NCBI GenBank assembly: GCA_963576725.1
Contig: OY755242.1
Span: 9,267,132-9,331,131 of the forward strand
DNA: 64,000 bases
Direction of reading: 5' to 3'
From: Azorinus chamasolen
Lineage: Eukaryota > Mollusca > Bivalvia > Cardiida > Solecurtidae
Part shown: positions 55,990-64,000 of the stretch, piece by piece
Position numbering within the stretch: the first letter of the stretch is position 1
Layout of the letters: each line of letters starts with the position of its first letter
Notes under the pieces: generated by a model
Database searches by the model: none
Told to the model about the DNA's origin: nothing
What the model saw: the letters and a program-made list of their open reading frames with translations, nothing else
Position numbers and translations under genes: made by a program

Positions 55990-56880
55990 TTTGTCTATTT
56001 TTACCCACCCCCAGGCACTTTTATTGTAAAGGGATGGAGCCAAATCCATAGAAAAGCAATAGCCTGCCCATTTTCTCAAAACGACATTAGTGACTTGTGT
56101 CTTGTGCAGTAAGGAGTAACCATTTAAATGCTATAGATGAATCATTGGTTGCATTTCAGTCAGTTTGAATCCATATGAATCCCTATTTCTTTCAAAACTG
56201 TTGACTTTTTGTATAGGCATGTTATGCATTTAAATGTTGTATGAACCGAAGCAAAGATTATGGTTCTCTTGTTAGACTTGGAAATTTGTTGGTCCCCATC
56301 CCCGGGGTTCTAGGTGTTGCAAAAACTGTAGAAAGACCATATAATGTCTTATTTCTTTAAGACAAATCCACTTTTAGTATAGCCCCGGGGCACTATGGGC
56401 TGGGCCAAACCATAGAAAAGCAATATAATCCCCATTTCCTAAAAAGGCATTGACTTTCTGTACTGGCATCCAAAAGTTTTAGGGACTTGAGCAAAAATCG
56501 TAATTTGTTGGTCGCCACCCCTGGAGCACTATGGGAGGGGCCAAAGTTGTAGAAAAGCAATATAATGTCTGTTTCTTCACAAAAATGTTGAGTTCTTGTA
56601 TAGATATATGCATTTGAAGATTGTAGGGATTAAATCAGAAATTACTTTCGTCTTGGAAATGTTTTGGTCCCCATACCCTGAGGTAATATGGAGGGGACCA
56701 AACCAACAAAAGCAATATCCCAATTTCCTTAAAAAACATTTCTTTTGGTATAAAAAAAAACAACGTTTCTTGTATAAGAATCTTCTTGTATAGGCATATG
56801 TATCTGAAAATTGTAACGACTGAAGCAAAGATTGTTTTTGACTTTGAAATATGTTCCCATCCCCATGGCACTATGGATGG
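55990..56880. repeat. Degenerate tandem repeat, about 150 bp units
   Basis: Six imperfect units carry GGGGCACTATGGGAGGGGCC, GAAAAGCAATATAATGCCC and TGTATAGGCATATGCATTTG. One more partial unit lies near 57785-57860. Open frames in it are spurious. Confidence 0.65.
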
Positions 56881-56883
56881 GGC

Positions 56884-57010
56884 CTTAAACCTTCCCTCAT
56901 ATAAACGTGTTTTCACGCATTTGCAAACAGAGTAGACCCAGATCAGACGGCTCCTGTAGGAGTCTACCCTGTTTACTTATGGAATTTGAAAGATTCGTTT
57001 CTGTACTTTC
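56884..57010. mobile_element. Palindromic MITE fragment
   Basis: CTTCCCTCATATAAACGTG and CAGAGTAGACCCAGATCAGA followed by CGGCTCCTGTAGGAG, ending in the family C insertion. Confidence 0.55.
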
Positions 57011-57028
57011 TAAAAAGGGTCCATTTTT

Positions 57029-57676
57029 ATACGCCCGTAGGGACGTATTATGGTATGGCGCATGTCGTCCGTCCATCTGTCCGTCCGTCTGTCCGTCCGT
57101 CCGTTAGCAATTTCTTGTGCAACTAACTCCTCCTTTCTTTTTCAACATAATTTCTTCAAACTTTCAGGAATGATAGATACTGATGTGTAGTTGTGCATAT
57201 CAGTGAGATAACTCTGATATAATTTTTCATTCTGGAGTTATTGCCCTTTGATAGTTTCGGGTAGCAATTTCTTGTGCAACTAACTCCTCCTTTATTTTTC
57301 AACATAATTTCTTCAAACGTTCAGGAATGATAGATACTGATGTGTAGTTGTGCATATCAGTGAGATAACTCTCATATCATTTTTCATTCTGGAGTTATTG
57401 CCCTTTGATAGTTTCGGGTAGCAATTTCTTGTGCAACTAACTCCTCCTTTATTTTTCAACATAATTTCTTCAAACTTTCAGGAATGATAGATACTGATGT
57501 GTAGTTGAGCATATCAGTGAGATAACTCTCATATCATTTTTCATTCTGGAGTTATTGCCCTTTGATAGTTTCGGGTAGCAATTTCTTGTGCAACTAACTC
57601 CTCCTTTATTTTTCAACATATTGTGTAAATAGAACAGCCTTCGGGCGTATATTGCCCCGTCTTGCGGTGCTCTTGT
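57029..57676 (+). mobile_element. Family C element, complete, uninterrupted
   Basis: 5' TATACGCCCGTAGGGACGTA, CCGTCCGTCTGTCCGTCCG and four 160-bp units almost identical to those at 12519-13249. The 3' end is CGGGCGTATATTGCCCCG plus GCGGTGCTCTTGT. A useful reference for the interrupted copies. Confidence 0.85.
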
Positions 57677-58051
57677 TCCACTTTCCATACTTAATTATAA
57701 CTATTTTGTCCATGATGACTATTTTGGCCATGAATATTCATTAGGTATTGAAATATGAAATAAACATAGAACAGGGAAAGGGTTAACTGCAGAAATGCAA
57801 TATAATGCCCATTATAGGAACTGAATCAGAAATTGTACGGACTGAAGCAAAAACTGCAGCTGGAATGCGGGGTATAAGTTAGCCCATAGGAGACAGTTCT
57901 AACTGCATCAGGGCTTAAAATGGGGTTGGATCTTGATAGAAGACAGTTTGCATATATCATTTTCAGCTAAACTACTGCTATCTTCTACTCTAAAGATCTC
58001 CATTTTCAATGAGTGAAGAATATTTTCAACAAATTTTCATTTAATTTTAAG

Positions 58052-58184
58052 GACATGGATGGGCAGCCATTTTGATTGCTGGCAATGATTGTGACAATAA
58101 GAGCAACGCAGATATGTTCAAAACAGACATGGAGGCATTCAACAAAGCCATAATATCTCGGCACCCTTTGACAATGGGCATAAG
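58052..58184 (+). CDS. RING-like gene, exon d (possible start of caspase-like fold)
   Basis: Acceptor CATTTAATTTTAAG and donor CATAAG|GTAAAA bound 133 nt, entering in phase 1 and leaving in phase 2. The split codon from exon c becomes glycine. It reads HGWAAILIAGNDCDNKSNAD, then MFKTDMEAFNKAIISRHPLT. A buried strand ending in GND, then an acidic loop and a D-rich helix, is the pattern at the start of caspase-fold (C14) domains, but the catalytic His and Cys would lie in later exons outside the window. Other alpha/beta folds are possible. No further exon of this gene is recognised to the right. Confidence 0.65.
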
Positions 58185-58328
58185 GTAAAAAATATGAAAA
58201 GAGATCATGAGAAAGACAAGAGGTAGTAGTCAAATGTTTGTGTCACCTGCTGAGCCAGTGTGTCACATAGGGATTATTTTTCTGTTGTCTGTCCATCTGT
58301 CTGTCTGCCTGTCCTTCACACTTTCTTT

Positions 58329-59285
58329 TTAGCTCACCAGAGCACAAAGAGCTCAGAGTGAGCTTTTGTGATCGCCTGATGTCCGTCGGTGTGCGTCGTT
58401 GCTCGTCAACAATTTGAACCTTAAAAAAATCTTCTTCTCTGAATCTACAGGGTTCTCAGCTTTCATCTTTTGCACATAGTATCATGTTGAGGTCCTCTAT
58501 AATAGTTATATAAATTATGCCCCTGGGGTCAAAATTGGCCCCGCCCTAGGGGTGCCTTGTTTTCTATCGAAACATATGGTAAAACTTTGAAAATCTCCTC
58601 TGAAACTGGAAGGATCTCAGCTTTCATATTTGGCACATAACATCATGTTCACGTCCTCTACAAAAGTTATATAAATTATGCCCCTGGGGTCAAAATTGGC
58701 CCCACCCCAGGGGTGGCCAGTTTTCAATAGAAGCATTTAGAGAAAACTTTGAAAATCTTCTTCTCTGAAACTGGAAGGATCTCAGCTTTCATATTTGGCA
58801 CATAGCATCATGTTCAGGTCCTCTACAAAAGTTATATAAATTATGCCCCTTAGGTCAAAATTGGCCCCGCCCCAGGGGTGGCCAGTTTTCAATAAAAGCA
58901 TATAGAGAAAACTTTGAAAATCTTCTCCTCTGAAACTGGAAGGTTCTCAGCTTTCATATTTGGCACATAGCATCATGTTCAGGTCCTCTACAAAAGTTAT
59001 ATAAATTATGGCCCTATGGTCAAAATTTGCCCTGCCTTAGGGGTGGTCAGTTTTCTATAAAAACATATAGTGAAAACATTGAAAATCTTCTCCTCTGAAA
59101 CTTGAAGGTTCTTAGCTTTCAACATTTGGTACATAGCATCATGTTTAAGTCCTCTACAAAAGTTGTATAAATTATGTCCCTGGGGTCGAAATTTGCCCTG
59201 CCCCAGGGCTGGCTAGTTTTCTATAGAAACATGCAGTGAAAACTCCCAGCAGGAGACACATGTATTCCTTTGAGCACTCTTGTTT
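58329..59285 (+). mobile_element. Family A element with a variant 3' end
   Basis: 5' TTTTAGCTCACCAGAGCACA and GAGCTCAGAGTGAGC; five units of about 165 bp. It ends at CAGGAGACACATGTATTCCT then GAGCACTCTTGTTT, a different 3' end also seen in degraded form near 2262-2293. Confidence 0.65.
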
Positions 59286-59954
59286 AAACAAATCTAAAGA
59301 CCCACAAGGTTCAATCCTTTAGAACATCCACCTGTCTGTCCATTAGCCACATCTTTGTCTGCTCAATAACTTGTATAAGTATCCAATAAGTTTTTGGTGG
59401 ATAGTCCTCATACATAATAGCGAGGCAGGTCATAGCCAGTAGATGACCCCTTTTAGATTTTGACATCAGTCGGTCAAAGGTCAAGTATGAGGTGTGCTGT
59501 CTTCGTACTTAGTAAGGAAGGTTAAACATGGTTAGTAGATGACCCCTAATGATTTTGAGGTCTGTCTGTCAAAGGTCAAGGTCACAGTGACTTTCAGTAG
59601 AAAAAAGTGACCTTTTTTTAGAATCGTCTTTTCGAGACAATCACAACATAGGTGTTTGTGAAGGATTTATTTACAGGGGCTATTTTTATGTCGCCTGCGA
59701 AGCATGGCAGACATATAGGGATCAAGTTGTTGATTGTCGTCGTCGGGCGTCACACTCTTCTTGTCCCGCCTGTATCTCCTAGTCTACTGATACCATTGAA
59801 TTCAAAGACTTGATGAGAGGAAGTGTCATGCCCAAGGTCCATAACTCTAGCTTCAGTATTTTTGAAACAACACACATGGAACAGGCTTGATGAGAGGAAG
59901 TGTCATGCACAAGGTCTAAAACTCTAGCTTCAGTATTTTTAGAGTTATTCACCT
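59286..59954 (+). repeat. Fragments of other tandem-core elements
   Basis: 59440-59600 has TAGATGACCCCTTTTAG and GGTCAAGGTCACAG units. 59689 starts a further 5' end type (TATGTCGCCTGCGAAGCATG with GGCAGACATA) with two short units before the family A insertion. Confidence 0.5.
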
Positions 59955-60021
59955 TTTTAGCTCACCAGAGCACAGAGTACTCAGGGTGAGCTTTTGTGTT
60001 GGCCTGATGTCCATCGTGCAT

Positions 60022-61164
60022 TAGGGCCGTCATCGTAACTTGCGATATCGGTGAATCGTCGATTTCAAAGTTCCGATGATATATCGATACAGAATTTCCA
60101 AGTATCGATACATTTTTAATGAAAAAACTAGAATAAACCCTGACTAAATGTGTTTTGCGTCGTATCCATCTGTTTGTTTATTATTGCTCCAGTTCACTTT
60201 TCATTTACGGTGTTTGACGACATTAAAAACTAAGGCTTGGGTTTGCACTAAATCCGGGTCAGTTTCGTGAGATGAATACAGTATGCAGCCCATATAAAAG
60301 CTCATGTGTTACTCGGACTGATCTTAAGAAAACCTTGTATTCACTTAAATAAAGTCAAATGGATCAAAACGTTATGAAAGTAACGCTACATGAACATAAA
60401 TTATCGTAGAACCTGCAGTTTACACAGCATCGCAAACCTGCGTCAGTGAATTTACCCTTCCCCATTCCAAGCAACAACAACAACAATGGCGACCAACGTT
60501 CCGGATTTGAGGAGTTTAGCTCAAAAACCTTGAAAAACGGAGTGACGTCTGAACAAATGTCAATTTTCTGAAGTTCAATGATGAATTCCATAAATCCAAA
60601 GTCATATGCAAACTCTGCAGAGTTGTCCTACTGTACAGCGGTAATAACACAAATACTCATTCGCATGTCAACAGAAACCATTGGTCAGTGAGTACAGTAA
60701 CTGTTGAGTGCTTGAGGTTGGGAAGTAATTGTTTACAATACCCTTATGGTTTATTCTGTTTTCATTTAAGGCACCAACTAATAGATAAACTCCTCAAATG
60801 GTTGATATAATCCATGCAGAGTAGACTCAATAAGAACTACCTGACCAATCTTGGAATTCTCTGTTTGACATGTCATTGAAATTAGTCTCTACAAGGAAAG
60901 GGTATAATATTGTGCTGTTATTTCCACATTACCTTCATATTTTTGTTACAAGAATCAACTATTTATAACAAACTCAGGAAGAGCTTATCTTTTTATTTTA
61001 TTCTAATGACATTTGCTAGGTGAAGCAGTTAATTATACACGTTTTACTTGAGAATTTGTAGTGGTTTTGAGTTAATTCCCTTAAATAGTAAATCCAACCG
61101 ATATATCGTCGATATTTGAGTCATCGATGTATCGATACAGTGAGGCCAATCAATGACAGCCCTA
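60022..61164 (+). mobile_element. hAT element, 1.14 kb, with 8-bp target duplication
   Basis: Ends TAGGGCCGTCAT and ATGACAGCCCTA are inverted repeats. TCGTGCAT is duplicated at 60014-60021 and 61165-61172. Subterminal regions are rich in ATCGATAC / GATATATCG palindromes. Only an N-terminal zinc-finger exon remains of the transposase, so it is an internally deleted non-autonomous copy. Confidence 0.85.
60486..60687 (+). pseudogene. BED-type zinc-finger exon of the hAT element
   Basis: After ATGGCGACC at 60486 the frame shifts or stops once (TGA near 60531). From about 60565 it reads FLKFNDEFHKSKVICKLCRV and onward with HSHVNRNHW, the C-x2-C...H-x4-H pattern of BED fingers that bind hAT ends. 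It ends at a consensus donor, TCA|GTGAGT (60688), and no catalytic exon follows. Resembles the N-terminus of ZBED-type transposases. Confidence 0.65.
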
Positions 61165-61510
61165 TCGTGCATCCGCGTTTGTCGTGCTTTGTCAACAATT
61201 TGAACCTTTCAAATTCTTCTCCTCTGAATCTACAGGGTTTTTCATCTTTGGCACATAACATCACCTATAGGTCCTCTACGAGAGGTTTATAAATTATGCC
61301 CCTGGAGTCAAAATTGGCCCCGCCCCAGGGGTGTCAAGTTTCAATAGAAACATATAGTGAAAACTTTGAAAATCTTCTCCTGAAACTGGAATGTTCTCAG
61401 CTTTCACATTTGGCACATAGCATCATCTTCAAGCCCTCTACAAAAGTTATATAAATTATGCCACTGGGGTTACAATTGGCCTCGCCTTAGGGGTGGCTTG
61501 TTTTCTGAAG

Positions 61511-61928
61511 CAGGCTGTTGTTCAGTTTTCTGTTACAGACCGCTTGGTTCATTAGTTAGGCAAAGGGAAAACTTCATGTCCCATAGCTTAGATATTTGGT
61601 GTATAGATTTACTTAGCATACCTTTATGAGTTTTATAAGTATCATAGTTCTTGGGTTAAAATTGGCACTGTCCTGTGTGTATAGATTTCTTCTTGTCAGA
61701 AACTACAGTTAAAAGGTTTCTTCTAAATATCAGCCTGAGACCAGCCAGTGTGAGTGCTGATGTAATCACCCTTAGCCTGGTTAGTAGAGTAAAAATTGTG
61801 TTTAGACAAATAACACACACTCATTTTAGATTGAGAAAACTATGTGGATAATTCTCAAATGCAGAAAACTATTAAAGCTTTTTTTCATACCTATGCCCTG
61901 CATGAAGCTGCCGGCTATCTATATAGAG
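61511..61928. repeat. Copy of the 4567-4700 repeat and AT-rich DNA
   Basis: 61575-61710 matches 4567-4700 (GGTGTATAGATTTACTTAGC). No exon. Confidence 0.5.
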
Positions 61929-63010
61929 CAGGGCTCAACATTAACCTACGTCCGACAGACATTTACTGGTTGAATGTCGGTCCGGTCTTGCTAATATTCC
62001 AAGCCACTAGCCCGACTTGTCGATACCGATCGAAAGAGAAAGTAGCAGAAAAACACTTACAGATAGGTCACGTCGGGTTCATCTATAATTGTGTTTATAC
62101 ATAGTATGCATACGCAAAATTACAGACTGCACTTAACGATATTTTCCCCACTACTAGCTAGCCTTTACAACACCACGTGGTGACTGATGTACGGATACCA
62201 GTCTTGGAATTTCGTATCTATTTTTGTTATCGAACAGGGAACACCGTTGAGGAAGTTATTGCAACAAAGCTTTCATACAATGTATTAATTTGCATGTAGT
62301 GTTCAATTGCAACATTTTGAAAACAATAAATTAGTTAATACACGAAATGCTGTATTGAATTAATCTCTCGAATAAATAAAACACGTGCCAAAAACTTACG
62401 ACATTCAGACTCATTTACGTTTGATTACAATAACGACGTGTGGAAGCTTTATCGTAAGAAAAATTCATCTGAATCTGAATGGAATACGTTGAAGACACCA
62501 ATACTGGCTTTAATACGACGGAAGGGAGTGCGCTGAAAGAAATGTGACTTTGAAACTTCGGCTTTACATCAAAATGCGGCGGTAGTAGCGATGTCAATAT
62601 AATAAATCGAAGGGGCTCCTACCAGAAACAAAGAATACGTATGAAAAAGTGAAGCGAAACTGTGAATTTCTTCCCAAATGGCTTGAGAATTTAAATGACT
62701 CCTGGTCCTGTATCGTGTTTAATGTAGCATTGTAGTGTCATATTTTCATGAACATTCAAATATAACAGATTATCCACTACCTATAAACACATTTTTTAAC
62801 AACCCTGCTCTTCTCTAAATCTTCTTGATAAAAGGTATTTAAAGCAGGATTTGACACTTCATACAGCCTGGTTCAACAGCTCACGAGTTTTTAAAGACCA
62901 AAACAGTTTATCACCAAGTCGGGGCACAAGACATTTTGGTCAGGGCTAGTAGTTTTCAAAACCACTAGCCAGACTGGTCTAGTAAGCAAAAAAGTTAATG
63001 TTGAGCCCTG
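61929..63010. mobile_element. hAT-like element with 17-bp inverted ends and TAGAG duplication
   Basis: CAGGGCTCAACATTAAC at 61929-61945 and its exact complement at 62994-63010. TAGAG flanks both sides (61924-61928, 63011-63015). The uninterrupted sister site is at 63692-63710. Subterminal CACTAGCC motifs occur near both ends. No transposase; the frames at 61844-62104 and 62415-62597 have no known domain. Confidence 0.8.
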
Positions 63011-63150
63011 TAGAGCCTATCGGTGTATCTGTTATGAAGTTCAGCTTAAATCTTTGCATGCTGGGTAATTTTGTCTTCAGCTAAATTGTTGTCTGCAGCA
63101 TATTCATAAGTTATCATAACTACAAACTTTCTTTCTAATTATTTCGGAAG
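63011..63150. repeat. Direct duplication, copy 1 of 2
   Basis: Matches 63696-63828 (TTTGCATGCTGGGTAATTTT, GTTGTCTGCAGCATATTCAT). The second copy is interrupted at its end by the family B element at 63829, so each copy carries one insertion that the other lacks. Confidence 0.75.
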
Positions 63151-63393
63151 TTTAGTCTGATTGAGACATCATGTGTGGCCTGATCTGGATCCAAACTGTT
63201 TGTATAGGTCATTAGTTGTGGAAGAATCCGTCTCTAGCATCCAAAGAGTTATGCCAGCTATCAATATATAGTTCGATTTTGACCCATGAGCTGTGACCTT
63301 TAGGACCAGTCCACCCGTAGAGGTAAAACACGTCACAAACCATGTATTTGTTCCGGAGTTACCTGTGGTTATACAGACAAGTAATAAGCATAT
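63151..63393. other. Non-coding DNA, nothing recognised
   Basis: No splice-bounded exon is visible; the minus-strand frame at 63169-63423 runs into the MITE and has no known domain. Confidence 0.3.
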
Positions 63394-63564
63394 ACAGTAA
63401 AACCTCTCTACAACAGCCACCAATTTGTGTTAATTAGTTGGTACATAGGGCAGGTGGTTGCTTAAAGCAAGGTGAAAGTACTCTCACCTTGATTTAAGCA
63501 GCCACATGCCTTTAACATAAAATACTTGATGTAATTTAGTGACCGCTATAGAGAGGTTTTACTG
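63394..63564. mobile_element. 171-bp TA-flanked MITE
   Basis: Ends CAGTAAAACCTCTCTACA and TATAGAGAGGTTTTACTG, flanked by TA. The interior is a near-palindrome (AAGCAAGGTGAAAGTACTCTC). The CAGT...ACTG ends fit pogo/Tc1-type MITEs. Confidence 0.8.
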
Positions 63565-63695
63565 TACATACTAATACTGCACGATAATGACGAGCTTCTT
63601 GTGACAACCATTGTCCATTTACCCATAAATAAGAATGGTTGGAACTTCTATAAATAGAAAAGTGCAGTCACGGCTCAGCACTCAAAATCGAACTA

Positions 63696-63828
63696 TAGAG
63701 CCTATCAGTGCATCTGTTGTGAAGTTCAGATTAACTCTTTGCATGCTGGGTAATTTTGCCATCTGCTAAATTGTTGTCTGCAGCATATTCATAAGTAATC
63801 ATAACTACAAACTTTATTTCTAATTTTA
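63696..63828. repeat. Direct duplication, copy 2 of 2
   Basis: Sister of 63011-63150. It provides the empty site for the hAT-like element, and its own end is occupied by the family B element. Confidence 0.75.
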
Positions 63829-64000
63829 AGCTCACCTGGCACAAAGTGCCAAGGTGAGCTTTTGTGATTGTCCGGCGTCCGTCGTCCACAATTGTTTCAA
63901 ATGGCTTCTCCAAAACCACTGGGAGGATTTCAACTAAATTTCACAGAAATGTACCTTGGGTGGTCCTCTGTCAAGTTTGTTCAAATCATGACCCGGGCTA
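63829..64000 (+). mobile_element. Family B element running off the window
   Basis: 5' TTAAGCTCACCTGGCACAAA and GTGCCAAGGTGAGCTTTTG, CCGGCGTCCGTCGTCC, then a core unit like 2285-2420. The 3' end is outside. Confidence 0.75.

Larger units (their letters stand above)
59955..61510 (+). mobile_element. Family A element split by a hAT element
   Basis: 5' TTAGCTCACCAGAGCACAGA at about 59957. The CGTC-rich leader is interrupted at 60021, and resumes at 61165 with TCGTGCATCCGCGTTTGTCG and two core units. No clear 3' hairpin. Confidence 0.7.

Noticed and set aside
56577..56916. Overlapping frames on both strands of 65-93 residues
   Set aside because: They lie in degenerate 150-bp tandem units and have no domain features.

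Overview
The window looks like intergenic and intronic DNA from a bivalve mollusc, probably a heterodont clam. The evidence is AT-rich spliced exons, metazoan splice sites, and dispersed repeats with short hairpin ends and 140-170 bp tandem cores, of the kind known in bivalves (pearl / Helentron-associated elements). The species is inferred. There is one 200-base assembly gap (35947-36146).

Host genes. Four short plus-strand exons (5629-5727, 18687-18792, 55055-55177, 58052-58184) have matching splice phases (0/0, 1/1, 1/1) and read as about 154 continuous residues. They encode a RING-like cysteine/histidine cluster and then what may be the start of a caspase-like fold. I read them as one gene whose introns (about 13, 36 and 2.9 kb) make up most of the window; both ends of the gene lie outside. 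A minus-strand first exon with an NRF-1-type palindrome upstream lies at 912-1117. A possible short first exon with a TATA box lies at 40485-40541.

Mobile DNA. Nearly all the rest is transposable elements, often nested. (1) One L1/Tx1-like LINE is broken into four co-linear pieces (22.5, 30.7, 48.4 and 51.4 kb). (2) A 6-kb Ngaro/DIRS-like tyrosine-recombinase retrotransposon on the minus strand (24565-30576) keeps its split direct repeats A1-ORFs-B1-A2-B2 and an SGNH-hydrolase ORF, but has lost the RT palm and the recombinase core. (3) Two hAT-type elements (60022-61164, 61929-63010), several TA-flanked MITEs, a pogo-like inverted pair and a family of palindromic MITEs are present. (4) About twenty elements of five families (called A-E here) share one plan: short hairpin 5' end, CCGTC-rich stretch, tandem core units, subterminal inverted repeat, 3' hairpin and a terminal CTTGT(T). 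Two of them sit in repeated units whose uninterrupted copies show insertion without target-site duplication, as in rolling-circle (Helitron/Helentron) transposition.

Other points. A compact hammerhead-ribozyme candidate (41422-41458) lies between TA microsatellites. TTAGGG-bearing foldback MITEs occur three times. Nuclear-receptor-like AGGTCA direct repeats recur in the tandem units of different families. A nearly identical 142-bp inverted duplication lies beside the assembly gap. Layout: 0-9.7 kb mixed repeats and exon 1 of the RING-like gene; 9.7-16.7 kb a nested family A/C/D stack flanked by diverged inverted arms; 17-22.5 kb minisatellite, exon 2, MITEs and a family D array; 22.5-51.5 kb the broken LINE with its passengers; 52-58 kb family B/C/E elements and exons 3-4; 58-64 kb family A elements with hAT insertions.
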